The position numbers and the translations under genes were made by a program. A stretch of 64,000 nt of DNA from JADHOX01 sp038120515 (lineage in GTDB: Bacteria; Pseudomonadota; Alphaproteobacteria; Rickettsiales; JABIRX01). This document shows, piece after piece, positions 18,235 to 27,835 of the stretch (its first letter is position 1; each line of letters starts with the position of its first letter). The stretch is from assembly GCA_038120515.1 (NCBI GenBank), contig JAYOLW010000004.1:32859-96858 (forward strand), given 5' to 3'. The notes under the pieces were generated by a model that had not been told where the DNA came from, searched no databases, and saw nothing but the letters and a program-made list of their open reading frames with translations.

Positions 18235-19608
18235 TCACACATATTTAAACTTATGTGAAAAAATCTTTTCTACTTTCTTTAATTGCGACACATAAGAAAC
18301 AATAATTAAACTATCTCCAGCTTCTATCATAGTATCATCAAGAGGAACAACTGTTTTACCTCTTCTTAAAATAGCAATTATATCTATTCCTTCTGGCAAT
18401 TTTAATTCAGATAATTTTTTGCCAGATGAAAAAGAATTGTCATATGAGGCAGTTTCGATAATTTCTGCCTGCCCCTCACAAATAGAGAATACATTCCTAG
18501 ATTTTATATCTCTTGTATATCTTAAGATAGATGATACTGATATTTCTCTTGGATTAACAATAACATCAATACCTAACGAAGAAAATAATGGAGCAAAAGA
18601 AGAAGAGTTAATAAGAGATATAGCTTTTCTACATCCAAACTTTTTAGCAAGTAAAGCAGATAAAATATTTACCTCGTCATCATTAGTGATAGATATTATC
18701 ATATCACTATTTTCAATATTAACTTCACGAAGTATTTCTTTCTCTAAAGCATTACCATTTATAATTGAAATATCTGGAAAATGTCCTGCCAAGAAATGAG
18801 CCCTTTCAGTATTAGTTTCAATTATTTTTAAATTAATAGCACTATTTTGTTGTAAATTTTTAGCTAAACTAAACCCTACTCTTCCTCCACCAACTATACG
18901 AATATTTCTTGCTTCTGAATCCTCATGGCCAAGCAAAGACATTACTTCTTTTATATCTTCATTATCTGCAGCTAAATATATCTCATCATCATGCGTTAAA
19001 ATAACATCTTTTTTTAAGCTAAATTCTTGATCTCTAAGAAAACCAAATATCTTAACCCGTAAATTTTTTGATAACTTCTCATTAGCTTTAGCAATAGTTA
19101 AACGATTAACAATTGAATCTTTTGTAAAGCGAACGGATACAACCTTAGCTCTATCCCCAGAAAAAATAAATGTTTCATTAGCTCCTGGAACTTCTAATCT
19201 ATTAAAAATAGCTTTAGCTACCTCTTTCTCTGGAGATATAATTAAATCAATTGGAAATGTGTCAGTTGAAAAAATACTATCATGATATTTACCAAGATAA
19301 CTATGATGCCTAATATGCGCAATTTTCTTTTTTACACCAAATAAATTTGACGCCAAAAAGCATGTAACCATGTTAACTTCATCAGAATCTGTAACAGCAA
19401 TTATCATATCAGCTTCATCAGCGCCAGCAGCTCTCAGCATGGATGGATGAGATGATAGACCAACAATACAATTTAAATCTAATTTATGTCTGATTTTGTC
19501 AAGGATCTCATCACTTGAACCAATAACCGTAACATCATTACCTTCATTAACAAGCTGTTCAGCAATACCTGATCCAACTGGACCAGCTCCACAAATTATA
19601 ACTTTCAT
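18235..19608 (-). CDS. trkA: Trk potassium uptake regulatory protein TrkA
   Basis: Peripheral NAD-binding subunit of the Trk K+ uptake system. It has two RCK repeats, each with a Rossmann fold: KVIICGAGPVGSGIAEQL at the N terminus and IRIVGGGRVGFSLAKNL near the middle, each followed by a TrkA-C domain. I start at ATG 19608 (457 residues), where the glycine-rich strand begins, rather than at the in-frame upstream codon at 19668 that would add 20 hydrophobic residues. It follows lpxK-lpxL on the same strand with a 74-base gap. The membrane subunit TrkH is not in the window. Confidence 0.95.
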   Translation of the reverse strand: MKVIICGAGPVGSGIAEQLVNEGNDVTVIGSSDEILDKIRHKLDLNCIVGLSSHPSMLRAAGADEADMIIAVTDSDEVNMVTCFLASNLFGVKKKIAHIRHHSYLGKYHDSIFSTDTFPIDLIISPEKEVAKAIFNRLEVPGANETFIFSGDRAKVVSVRFTKDSIVNRLTIAKANEKLSKNLRVKIFGFLRDQEFSLKKDVILTHDDEIYLAADNEDIKEVMSLLGHEDSEARNIRIVGGGRVGFSLAKNLQQNSAINLKIIETNTERAHFLAGHFPDISIINGNALEKEILREVNIENSDMIISITNDDEVNILSALLAKKFGCRKAISLINSSSFAPLFSSLGIDVIVNPREISVSSILRYTRDIKSRNVFSICEGQAEIIETASYDNSFSSGKKLSELKLPEGIDIIAILRRGKTVVPLDDTMIEAGDSLIIVSYVSQLKKVEKIFSHKFKYV

Positions 19609-19682
19609 AAATTTAAAATTAGAAGTTTTTATAACAATTCTAATAAGCAGCTTGATTATTAAAATCAAATTGTATCGTGATT

Positions 19683-20564
19683 TTATTTTGAATCACGCCA
19701 ACGATTATGAACCCAAAACCACTGACTGGGATCAATATTTATCCAATCAGAAACCTTTTGATTAATAGTTGTCATAATCTCAAAAATTTGATCATCTTTA
19801 TTATTACAGTTTTTAAATTTTAACTGAGGCTCAATCACTAATTCATATCGTAAATTCCCAATTCTCTTTACAAAGATTCCAATCACTGGCAGGTTATATT
19901 TTATAGCAATTTGTGCAATTAAGGGAGGTGTGTTAGCTTGTTTACCCATAAAAGGTACTGAAATTCCTTCATTTAATTTTTGATCAACAAAACTGGCAAT
20001 TGATATATTGTTTTTTATTCCTTTAATAACATTTGAAGCGCCTCTTTTTCCCTTCTCATTCATAAAGAAAAAGTCTGATGACCTTGTTTTTACAATAAAA
20101 TCATTAAGAACTTCATTGTTAGTTTTTCGATATATCATATTTGTTTTGATTTTATGGCGAGAAAGAAAAGCTGCTATTACTTCCCAATTTGAAAAATGGG
20201 CTGAGAAGAAAATCATTGGCTTATTATGCTTTGCCAAATCTAAAATATGTTCAAGTCCAATAATTTTTACATGTTTAAGAAACACCTCCTTCGAACATTT
20301 TGAGAAAAACTCAAACTCAGCAAAATTATGACCTAAATTTTTCCACACTCCTTCTACAATATTGTTTTTCTCATTATGTGTAAGTTCTGGATATATCATT
20401 GTCAAATTATCATATGCAACCTTACTGGCTTTTAATCTTTTACCCACAAATAAAAACAAATTGGCGCAGTAAAGTGACATTATCGAAATAGGAATAAACC
20501 TTGTTATAAGAAAAAAAGTTATAACAACATGATATTCTATTTTATACCTTAGCTTTTTAATCAT
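19683..20564 (-). CDS. lipid A biosynthesis acyltransferase (LpxL/HtrB family)
   Basis: A 293-residue membrane-associated lysophospholipid acyltransferase-like enzyme that adds a secondary acyl chain to KDO-lipid A. The N-terminal hydrophobic anchor spans about residues 13-40. The catalytic H-X4-E motif reads HFSNWE (His123, Glu128). The C terminus ends DPSQWFWVHNRWR, typical of the family. It overlaps lpxK by 8 bases, so the two lipid A genes are coupled. Which acyl chain and position it serves (LpxL or LpxM type) cannot be told from sequence alone. Confidence 0.92.
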   Translation of the reverse strand: MIKKLRYKIEYHVVITFFLITRFIPISIMSLYCANLFLFVGKRLKASKVAYDNLTMIYPELTHNEKNNIVEGVWKNLGHNFAEFEFFSKCSKEVFLKHVKIIGLEHILDLAKHNKPMIFFSAHFSNWEVIAAFLSRHKIKTNMIYRKTNNEVLNDFIVKTRSSDFFFMNEKGKRGASNVIKGIKNNISIASFVDQKLNEGISVPFMGKQANTPPLIAQIAIKYNLPVIGIFVKRIGNLRYELVIEPQLKFKNCNNKDDQIFEIMTTINQKVSDWINIDPSQWFWVHNRWRDSK

Positions 20565-21540
20565 ACTGTATTTTTGTTTTTAAAAATTCTATAAATTGAA
20601 TTTTATCAATAAATTCAAGCTTCATTTTACAAACATTAATATCTGTAGAAGCTAACCCATTAATTTTTACAAAATCTTTTTCGGTCGTTATAATTGATAG
20701 ATTTTTTTCTTTTGCGTATGCAACAATCTTTTCAATATCTTCAATTTTATAACTGTAATGATCTTTAAAAGACTTATGTTCAACAACATTTACATCATTA
20801 TCACTTAAAAAGTTAAAAAATTTTTTGTTATTGGCAAGAGCGGAAAATGCAAAATAATTTTTGTTAAGATCAATTTTAGAAACTAACTTTGGTGACAATC
20901 TAAAAACAGGCTTATTTTTACTTATGCTTTTAATAAAATTTTCCGAATCATTTATATGAGAATTTTTGATAATAAAAATGCAATCTGCTTTATTAATGTG
21001 CCAACTAATTGTATTTCTAAGAGGACCAGAAGGAAATAATATCTTATTACCAAATAAATAACTATCATCAATAATAAGAATATTAAGATTACATGCTATA
21101 TACGCATTTTGAAATCCATCATCAAGTAAAAGAATTGGTGCAGCATCATTCCCCAGAAATTCAATAGCTTTATGCCTTTTTTTAGCAATAAATGTTTCAT
21201 TATTTGCTGCAAGCAACCTTGCCTCATCTCCTGTATCAATCACAGATTGTGTAGTGAGATTAACTTTTTTTGGTCCAATAATTTTACCTTGATAACCCTT
21301 TGTTACAAAGCTGTAGGAAATTTTTAGCTCAGATAATACTTCTCCAATTGCAATTGCAGAAGGAGTCTTGCCGGCCCCACCCATTGTTGCATTACCTATA
21401 ACTATAGAAAATTGTTTGAATTTTTTTGGCTTAATTATTTGGTATCTAAACTTTAAAACTAACCAAAAAATTACAGTCAAAGGCAAAAAAATAAATGTAA
21501 ATATATTTATTTTACGATAGAAATTTAACATATCATTCAA
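20557..21540 (-). CDS. lpxK: tetraacyldisaccharide 4'-kinase
   Basis: Phosphorylates the 4' position of the lipid A disaccharide at the inner membrane. 327 residues, with an N-terminal membrane helix (about 12-30) and a Walker A variant GNATMGGAGKTP (49-60) characteristic of LpxK. Further marks are DDGFQN and ITTEKDFVKI. It is the first gene of an lpxK-lpxL unit. A second ATG lies at codon 4 and could be the true start. About 128 bases separate it from the divergent rpmH. Confidence 0.95.
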   Translation of the reverse strand: MNDMLNFYRKINIFTFIFLPLTVIFWLVLKFRYQIIKPKKFKQFSIVIGNATMGGAGKTPSAIAIGEVLSELKISYSFVTKGYQGKIIGPKKVNLTTQSVIDTGDEARLLAANNETFIAKKRHKAIEFLGNDAAPILLLDDGFQNAYIACNLNILIIDDSYLFGNKILFPSGPLRNTISWHINKADCIFIIKNSHINDSENFIKSISKNKPVFRLSPKLVSKIDLNKNYFAFSALANNKKFFNFLSDNDVNVVEHKSFKDHYSYKIEDIEKIVAYAKEKNLSIITTEKDFVKINGLASTDINVCKMKLEFIDKIQFIEFLKTKIQYD

Positions 21541-21614
21541 TTCTAGAGATTTCTTTATAATTAAAATTATTTAAACATCTTTAATTATTTATAACAAATT
21601 TAATTCTATCTTTC

Positions 21615-21643
21615 TTGACAGCTTGATAAATAATCTTTATAAG
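21615..21643 (+). promoter_or_regulatory. near-consensus sigma-70 promoter for rpmH-rnpA-yidC-engB-argB
   Basis: TTGACA at 21615-21620, a 17-base spacer, then TATAAG at 21638-21643: a perfect -35 and a 5/6 -10 at ideal spacing. Transcription would begin near 21650, about 18 bases before the rpmH ATG at 21669. It stands out in an AT-rich background where -35 boxes are rarely this good. It fits a strongly expressed ribosomal-protein gene. Confidence 0.8.
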
Positions 21644-21668
21644 ACTTACTCCAATTTATGTTATAAAA

Positions 21669-21803
21669 ATGAAAAGAACCTTTCAACCATCAAAAATTGT
21701 AAGAGCAAGAAGACACGGTTTTAGAGCTAGAATGGCAACAAAAAGCGGTAGACAAATTCTTGCAAATAGAAGAGCCAAAGGCAGAAAAAGACTTTGCGCT
21801 TAA
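21669..21803 (+). CDS. rpmH: 50S ribosomal protein L34
   Basis: 44 residues starting MKRTFQPSKIVRARRHGFR and ending KGRKRLCA, a clear match to L34. L34 is a basic, extended protein of the large subunit. The start ATG lies 26 bases after the -10 box of the promoter at 21615-21643. It is followed after 24 bases by rnpA, the near-universal order at the origin-proximal rpmH locus. dnaA is not adjacent here. Confidence 0.97.
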   Translation: MKRTFQPSKIVRARRHGFRARMATKSGRQILANRRAKGRKRLCA

Positions 21804-21827
21804 TCTAAACTTGCCAAAAAGCTTTTA

Positions 21828-22199
21828 ATGAATTTTACCCCTGCTCCATCAATAGCATTTTCGAAAGCTAAAAAGACCAGCAATAAAATTGTTTCAAGAC
21901 CTTTAGTAATCATTTATCATAAAAATAATTACAATAATATAGCTAATGACACCCACTTTATGGGAATAACTATTAGTAAAAAATCGATTAAAAAGGCTGT
22001 AGTAAGAAATAAAATCAAAAGGAGAATTAGGGTTATTTTTAAAAAGTTTATTTTAGAAAACTCATTGCCAAAAATAACAATCATTTTTATTGTTAGAGCC
22101 CAAATTTTAAATTTTTCTTTTGCAACTCTTCAAAGTGAAATTATAAAGAATCTAAAATTAATTGAATCAAAACTTAATAAATCTTGTATAAATGGATGA
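21828..22199 (+). CDS. rnpA: ribonuclease P protein component
   Basis: 123 residues; the protein cofactor of RNase P, which trims 5' leaders from tRNA precursors. The RNA-binding RNR-type helix is visible as VVRNKIKRRIRVIFKK (residues 58-73), and the protein is strongly basic. It overlaps yidC by 8 bases. The RNA component gene is not seen in the window. Confidence 0.95.
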   Translation: MNFTPAPSIAFSKAKKTSNKIVSRPLVIIYHKNNYNNIANDTHFMGITISKKSIKKAVVRNKIKRRIRVIFKKFILENSLPKITIIFIVRAQILNFSFATLQSEIIKNLKLIESKLNKSCING

Positions 22200-23862
22200 T
22201 AAAAGAAACCTAATTATTGCTCTAATTCTTTCTGTAGCAGTTATTACTTCATGGAATTACTTTGTTGAAAAACCTAAATATGATGAATTTTTAAAACAAA
22301 AAGAAATATATGACCAACATCAGTTAGAAGTTCAACAATTAGATAAAGTTCAAGAGAAATCGAAACAAGAAATAATTAAAGCATCTAATACAAGCCCAAG
22401 AATTAATTTTGATAACAATGAAATATCTGGATCATTTAATAGGAATCTTGGCTATCTTGATGAACTAACATTAAATAAATATTTAGTAGCAAAAGGTAGC
22501 GATGAGAAAGTTCAGATACTTCATAAAAAATATGAAGAAGATTCATATTTTGTCGATTTTGGATATATTACTAAAAACAACATAAACATTAATCAAATTG
22601 ATTGGATAAGCAGTGAAAAATCTTTTGATAAGAATATTACTTTACAAAAAACAACTGAAAATTTTGTCTTAGACAGAGAAATATCTATCCTAGACAAATA
22701 TCTCTTTAAAATAACTGACTCAATTACAAACATTTCTAACTATAACCAAGAAATAAAACATTACGGACTTTTAAACCGAGGCTTTCCTTCTGATTCTCAA
22801 AGTTTTCTAATTTTACATGAGGGCCCAATCTCTGTTATTAACGATGAATTACAGGAAGAAACTTTTAAAGATATAAAAAAGCAAGATTTCGAGTACAAAT
22901 CTATTAATGGATGGACTGGATTTTCTGATAAATATTGGTTAACTGCTTTAATTCCAAACAAAGAAAAATCATATAATTACAACATATATCATTACCAAAA
23001 AAACGATCAAAATGACAGATTTCAAAATGAACTAAGCAGTAATTGGTATGAGCTAGCCCAAAACCAAACTGAAACATTTGAATATCTTGTTTTTGTTGGC
23101 CCTAAAGAATTAGAAATACTTGATAAATATTCTTCCCAATATCAGATAAAACTCTTTGATAGAGCTGTAGATTTTGGTGTTTTATATTTTATGACAAAAC
23201 CAATTTCTAAGGCCCTACATTTTATAAATCAATTTGTTAATAATTTTGGTGTCACAATTATTATTTTTACAATTTTACTAAGATTACTGCTTTACCCTCT
23301 TGCGGATAAATCTTTTAAAGAAATCTACAAAATGAAACAGTTACAACCAGAAATCAAAGATTTAAAAGAAAAATATAAAGATAATAGACTAGCTCTAAAC
23401 AAAGAAATTATGTCACTATACAAAAAATATAGCGTCAAACCTATGGCAGGCTGCCTCCCCTTACTAATTCAGATCCCAATCTTTTTTGCATTGTACAAAG
23501 TATTATTTGTAACAATTGAAATGCGACAAGCTGGTTTTTTTGGCTGGATTACGGACTTATCTATACCTGATCCAACATCAATTATTAATTTATTTGGTCT
23601 GTTACCATTTGATCCATTTTTTAACATAGGGATTTGGCCATGCTTAATGGGACTTACAATGATTTTACAACAAAAATTCAACCCTACTCCACAAGATCCA
23701 ATGCAGGAAACAATGATGAAAATATTACCATATATGTTTACTTTTATTTTCGCAACTTTTCCAGCAGGGCTTGTGATATATTGGACATTTAACAATGCGT
23801 TATCGATATTACAGCAATATTTTATCAATCGTAAGCATTCTAAAAACACGAAAAAGGCTTAA
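22192..23862 (+). CDS. yidC: membrane protein insertase YidC
   Basis: 556 residues. The N-terminal membrane anchor (about 7-24), a large periplasmic P1 domain (about 55-330) and the C-terminal five-helix insertase core (from about 335) are in the Gram-negative order. The core carries PMAGCLPLLIQIPIFFALYKV and GLVIYWTFNNALSILQQY. It inserts small membrane proteins alone or with SecYEG. It lies between rnpA (8-base overlap) and engB. Confidence 0.97.
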   Translation: MDDKRNLIIALILSVAVITSWNYFVEKPKYDEFLKQKEIYDQHQLEVQQLDKVQEKSKQEIIKASNTSPRINFDNNEISGSFNRNLGYLDELTLNKYLVAKGSDEKVQILHKKYEEDSYFVDFGYITKNNININQIDWISSEKSFDKNITLQKTTENFVLDREISILDKYLFKITDSITNISNYNQEIKHYGLLNRGFPSDSQSFLILHEGPISVINDELQEETFKDIKKQDFEYKSINGWTGFSDKYWLTALIPNKEKSYNYNIYHYQKNDQNDRFQNELSSNWYELAQNQTETFEYLVFVGPKELEILDKYSSQYQIKLFDRAVDFGVLYFMTKPISKALHFINQFVNNFGVTIIIFTILLRLLLYPLADKSFKEIYKMKQLQPEIKDLKEKYKDNRLALNKEIMSLYKKYSVKPMAGCLPLLIQIPIFFALYKVLFVTIEMRQAGFFGWITDLSIPDPTSIINLFGLLPFDPFFNIGIWPCLMGLTMILQQKFNPTPQDPMQETMMKILPYMFTFIFATFPAGLVIYWTFNNALSILQQYFINRKHSKNTKKA

Positions 23863-23871
23863 GTTTATTTG

Positions 23872-24495
23872 ATGGTCATGTCTTCGAAAAACTTATCAAT
23901 TTCTGATTTAAAAAAACGTAATTTTAAATTTGAACTATCTGCTAATTCTGCTAAGAACTGGCCAAAATTACTACTGCCTGAGTTTGCTTTTATTGGCAGA
24001 TCAAATGTTGGCAAATCTTCTCTAATAAACAGCTTAACTATTCAACATAATCTTGCCAAAACCTCAAAAACTCCTGGAAGAACCCAAATGATAAATTGTT
24101 TTCTTTATAAGGATATTTTTAGATTGGTTGACTTACCAGGATATGGTTATGCAAAATCACCTAAGCATGAAATTATGAAATGGGCAAATTTTACAGAGGA
24201 ATATCTTTTACATCGAGAAAATTTAAAAATTTTATTTATTTTAATTGATTCTAGACATGGACTTAAAGCACATGATTTTGATATGATTAATTTTTGCGCT
24301 ACCAATGAAATTAACTATCAAATCATTCTAACAAAAATTGATAAAACAAAAAAAGTTGATTATCTAAATAAGAAGGATTTAATACAAGAAAATTTAAATA
24401 AGGAACTTGGTTATAAAAATGAAATTTTTATGGTAAGCTCTTTTAAAAATATTGGTCTTGATGATATAAGGTCACTAATAATTAAAAATGTATAA
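23872..24495 (+). CDS. engB: ribosome biogenesis GTPase EngB (YsxC/YihA)
   Basis: A small GTPase required for large-subunit assembly. G1 GRSNVGKSS lies near residues 42-50, G3 DLPGYG near 87-92, and G4 TKID near 155. I start at ATG 23872 (207 residues); a TTG one codon upstream and an ATG at 23878 are alternatives. It sits 9 bases after yidC and 2 bases before argB, in the usual alphaproteobacterial order. Confidence 0.95.
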   Translation: MVMSSKNLSISDLKKRNFKFELSANSAKNWPKLLLPEFAFIGRSNVGKSSLINSLTIQHNLAKTSKTPGRTQMINCFLYKDIFRLVDLPGYGYAKSPKHEIMKWANFTEEYLLHRENLKILFILIDSRHGLKAHDFDMINFCATNEINYQIILTKIDKTKKVDYLNKKDLIQENLNKELGYKNEIFMVSSFKNIGLDDIRSLIIKNV

Positions 24496-24497
24496 TT

Positions 24498-25463
24498 ATG
24501 GAAGTAATAGATTTAAAAAGCAGAAAAAAAACGAGTAAACCAAATACAAGTGATACAAAAGTTAATAACATCACTGAAATAAACTTTATGGATAAAGCCT
24601 CGATCTTAGCTGAAGCCCTTCCATATATTCAAAAATTTTCAGGTGAAGTTTTTGTTATTAAAATTGGTGGAAGCGCCATGGGTGATCCTAAGGTTATTGA
24701 GAACTTCGCTCGAGATGTTACTCTACTTAAACAAATAGGTGTAAATCCAGTTATAGTCCATGGTGGTGGTACACAAATTGGTGATATGTTGAATAAACTT
24801 AAAATAAAAAGTGAGTTTATCGATGGTCTAAGAGTAACTGATAGACAAACCGTTGATATTGTTGAGATGGTTTTATCGGGATCAATCAACAAAGAGCTTG
24901 TTACTGCTATTAATAAACAAGGAGGTCATGCAATTGGAATTTCTGGTAAAGATGCAAATTTAATTATTGCGCAAAAGCTACAAAAAACTCATAGAGATTC
25001 AGATTCAAACATTGAAAAAATTCTAGACCTTGGTTTCGTAGGTGAGCCTGTAACTATAAATCCTGAAATTCTATATACACTAGATGAAAGCGATTTAATA
25101 CCAGTTATTGCTCCTATTGGTATTAGTAAAGATGGCCAAACATACAATATAAATGCTGATACAGTGGCTGGAAAAATAGCATCAAGTTTAAACGCATATA
25201 AATTAATCGTACTTTCAGATGTTGATGGCATTTACAAAGATGACAAATTAATAAACTCTATAAATGTTAATGAAATTCATGATCTCATTAATAAGAAAGT
25301 TATATCTGCTGGTATGATACCAAAGACCAAAACTTGCATAGACGCTCTAGAGAATGGAGTTAACTCTGTGCATATTTTAAATGGAAAAACACCTCACATA
25401 TTACTTGTAGAAGTATTTACAGAGCATGGTGTTGGAACTATGATAAAACTTGATGATAGATAA
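24498..25463 (+). CDS. argB: acetylglutamate kinase
   Basis: Second step of arginine (ornithine) synthesis: phosphorylates N-acetylglutamate. The amino-acid-kinase fold shows VIKIGGSAMG (Lys55), the glycine-rich loop VHGGG, and SDVDGIYKD near the C terminus. 321 residues is about 25 longer than usual; the extra is a basic, polar N-terminal tail, and an ATG at codon 31 (24588) would give the standard length. The yidC-engB-argB order is conserved in alphaproteobacteria. The other arg genes are not in the window. It ends 2 bases before the convergent 668-residue gene. Confidence 0.94.
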   Translation: MEVIDLKSRKKTSKPNTSDTKVNNITEINFMDKASILAEALPYIQKFSGEVFVIKIGGSAMGDPKVIENFARDVTLLKQIGVNPVIVHGGGTQIGDMLNKLKIKSEFIDGLRVTDRQTVDIVEMVLSGSINKELVTAINKQGGHAIGISGKDANLIIAQKLQKTHRDSDSNIEKILDLGFVGEPVTINPEILYTLDESDLIPVIAPIGISKDGQTYNINADTVAGKIASSLNAYKLIVLSDVDGIYKDDKLINSINVNEIHDLINKKVISAGMIPKTKTCIDALENGVNSVHILNGKTPHILLVEVFTEHGVGTMIKLDDR

Positions 25464-25465
25464 GT

Positions 25466-27472
25466 CTATCTACTAATACCCGTATTTACTGAAGCACTAT
25501 TACTTTGTAAAGCGGGTATATGAATCTCTTGAACTTGTTCTAAAAGCTTTTCTAGCGCGGGTAACATTTCTATCATTTTTTGTATCTCAATTCCTGTGGC
25601 TGATGAGGAATGCATATTGCCTTCATCTCCAGCTCCTAACCTTTGGGTAGTATTATGTGACAAATACCCTCTTACAACTCTAAGAGACTTATCTAAAAAT
25701 GTTTTTACTTCCCCAGATGCCTCTTCAAGAAAAACCTTATTCTCATTTAATGATCTAGCATGGCTACCAGCATTAATTTGGTGAAAATCTATGGCACATT
25801 GTAAGGAGCTAATATCATCTTTATACTCCAGCGTTAACTTCCCCGTTCTAGCATACTCACTTCTTAAATCTGTAAATTTTATTGCCTTCCTGCAGCTCTC
25901 TATCAATGCACCTAGATTATCCTGAACATTTTGCATTTGCATGTTCCTTCTATTAGGAATATCTTTGACAGCCTTTTTATTACCCTGGCCTATCTGATCA
26001 TAATTTATTGAATCAGGATCTATAAATTCTGATACAACATATTGTTTCAAATATTTTACCCTATCCTCACTTGCAAATCGATATCCAAAATCAAACTTCC
26101 CTTGAGATATTTTATTGATTTTCAAACGATATACATCTCGTACCTTCGCATAGTCTTTTAGAAGACCCCGTTCTAAATCATTTAACTCTGCTTCACTTTT
26201 ATCTGACGCTTGCCTAAAATCTTCTTTAAACAAATCTAAATATAATAATGTTGCATCAAGTTTATGATTTTTAGAGACAAAAGCTACAGGGTCACTTCTC
26301 TGATCTAATATTGATGTTATTACTTCAGAAGAAATCTTTTGATAACTTTCTTCTGCCTCTCTATTTTTAAAACTGAAAAGAAAATGAATTTTATCTGATA
26401 AAGACCCTTTGTTGTTTATTACCTTGTTATAAAACTCTTGTAGATATTTATCCTTCTCTAAAAGAATTGCATCGGTATTGGATACCCTAACGCGGAAAGA
26501 CTCTACCTCTACTTCTGCCAATGCTTTGATCTTACCAAATTTACTCCCGCCTTCTACCATGAGAGTTTTTAAAACAGACCCATCTTGCAAACTCCCATCT
26601 AAAACAAATCTCCTAATCTCTTTCACCGTATTATGCAAAGAGTCTTGTGCTCTAAATTCTGCCTCTGCATGATCAAGAGCATTTCTAACTTTTCTACACT
26701 CCTCTACAAATTCCCTTCCTATCTCAGCATCATTTACAAAGCATATTCGCAAATTTTCTTCTAGTGCAGAAAATGCCTCACCAACAACACCTATGTTTCT
26801 CAGTATTCTAATTCGTCCTTCTTTCTCTGTTAAAAGATGAGCTATATCTTCCTGACTTGATAAAAAATCACCAGCATTTACTAACAAACCAAATTGTTTT
26901 TCAGATGATAAAAATTCATCAATTTTTCTTATTGTTAAAGCAACTGGAACAGACTGAACAAAATACCCCTTATCTCTTATACCTTCAATTGCTACAAGGA
27001 AACCATCTAAATCATTAATACAAATTTGCTCCACAAATTTAGATATAACATTAAGACTAAGGTGTGTGTCTACAACAACAGAACCGGACAACCCATGAGA
27101 TGGTTTATAGTGTATAATAATATTTTTTACTAAATTATTAAGCGCTACCCAAGGAACCCCAGGCTGCTCCATCTCCAGACCATCTTCTTTTCTATACTGC
27201 AGCTGCAAAGCTCTAGAACAAGCAGAAACGGCTATGAGCATCTTTATAGTTTCTGTATATGGTTTTATTGCTTGTGGCTTACTCTTTCTACCATGCTCTT
27301 CTATATAAGCAGCCTTCGCTAACTCAATCGCCTTAGTAATATAAAGTAATAACTCGGATCTGCTAAGATAAGATGGTACAACACTATCCTCTAAATACCC
27401 ATTTGATATCATGGCTAGTTTATTTCGAACGGCACCCTCTACCAAAAAATTATTATAATTTCTTTTCCTCAT
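25466..27472 (-). CDS. large unknown protein with three HEPN-like segments
   Basis: 668 residues, mostly helical, no signal peptide or membrane helix; unrecognised as a whole. Three segments resemble HEPN nuclease domains. (1) Residues 106-122 read PWVALNNLVKNIIIHYK, like the HepT end but with Lys for Arg. (2) Residues 225-268 have LRNIGVVGEAF followed by KVRNALDHAE, matching the IGEA and RNxxxH motifs. (3) Residues 600-606 read VRGYLSH. It separates argB from dapD, which are usually close in alphaproteobacteria, so it may be an insertion; GC is slightly above its neighbours by eye. Possible toxin, defence or host-directed RNase; function unproven. Confidence 0.7.
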   Translation of the reverse strand: MRKRNYNNFLVEGAVRNKLAMISNGYLEDSVVPSYLSRSELLLYITKAIELAKAAYIEEHGRKSKPQAIKPYTETIKMLIAVSACSRALQLQYRKEDGLEMEQPGVPWVALNNLVKNIIIHYKPSHGLSGSVVVDTHLSLNVISKFVEQICINDLDGFLVAIEGIRDKGYFVQSVPVALTIRKIDEFLSSEKQFGLLVNAGDFLSSQEDIAHLLTEKEGRIRILRNIGVVGEAFSALEENLRICFVNDAEIGREFVEECRKVRNALDHAEAEFRAQDSLHNTVKEIRRFVLDGSLQDGSVLKTLMVEGGSKFGKIKALAEVEVESFRVRVSNTDAILLEKDKYLQEFYNKVINNKGSLSDKIHFLFSFKNREAEESYQKISSEVITSILDQRSDPVAFVSKNHKLDATLLYLDLFKEDFRQASDKSEAELNDLERGLLKDYAKVRDVYRLKINKISQGKFDFGYRFASEDRVKYLKQYVVSEFIDPDSINYDQIGQGNKKAVKDIPNRRNMQMQNVQDNLGALIESCRKAIKFTDLRSEYARTGKLTLEYKDDISSLQCAIDFHQINAGSHARSLNENKVFLEEASGEVKTFLDKSLRVVRGYLSHNTTQRLGAGDEGNMHSSSATGIEIQKMIEMLPALEKLLEQVQEIHIPALQSNSASVNTGISR

Positions 27473-27498
27473 TTTCCAAACATATAAAAGTTATGAAA

Positions 27499-27526
27499 AT
27501 AATACAGTAAGCTAGAAAACAAACAA
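27499..27526 (-). promoter_or_regulatory. possible promoter for the 668-residue gene
   Basis: On the minus strand TTGTTT (27521-27526), a 16-base spacer, then TATTAT (27499-27504), about 27 bases before the start codon at 27472. The -10 is good, the -35 only half matches, and this stretch is very AT-rich, so the call is tentative. Confidence 0.3.
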
Positions 27527-27670
27527 CTACAAAAATATCAGAATTATAAAGAATTTAAATATATTAAACTAATTATTAATCAGATAATAGAGTTCACAAA
27601 ATACTTTCATTTTATTAGAGCCAAATGAAACTATTATAATAAATCTTGACCTAATCTTTTGCTTCATAAC

Positions 27671-27696
27671 AAAAATTAGAATATATTTTATATTCT
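27671..27696 (-). terminator. probable terminator after tRNA-Val
   Basis: A perfect 8-bp stem AGAATATA/TATATTCT with a 3-base loop (27678-27696), followed on the minus strand by AATTTTT. It lies about 45 bases past the 3' end of tRNA-Val. The stem is all but GC-free, so it is weaker than a classic terminator, but the position and T run are right. Confidence 0.45.
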
Positions 27697-27740
27697 TAAT
27701 ATTTTGTAATAAAAGAGTGAATTGAAATCAACTTAGCAAA

Positions 27741-27817
27741 TGGTGGGCGGTATTAGATTCGAACTAACGACCTCTACGATGTCAACGTAGCGCTCTAACC
27801 AACTGAGCTAACCGCCC
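27741..27817 (-). tRNA. tRNA-Val (anticodon GAC), CCA encoded
   Basis: Minus-strand cloverleaf: acceptor GGGCGGT with matching 3' side, D arm TAGCTCAGTTGGTTAGAGC, anticodon stem CTACG/CGTAG with loop TTGACAT giving anticodon GAC, and T arm with GTTCGAATC. CCA is encoded at 27741-27743. It has its own promoter at 27836-27863 and a likely terminator at 27671-27696, so it is an independent single-tRNA unit. Confidence 0.96.
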
Positions 27818-27835
27818 TTTTTAATTTCCAAAAAG

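Noticed and set aside
18419..18799. 126-residue plus-strand frame opposite trkA
   Set aside because: trkA is conserved on the minus strand along the whole stretch, and the plus frame has no promoter or family match.
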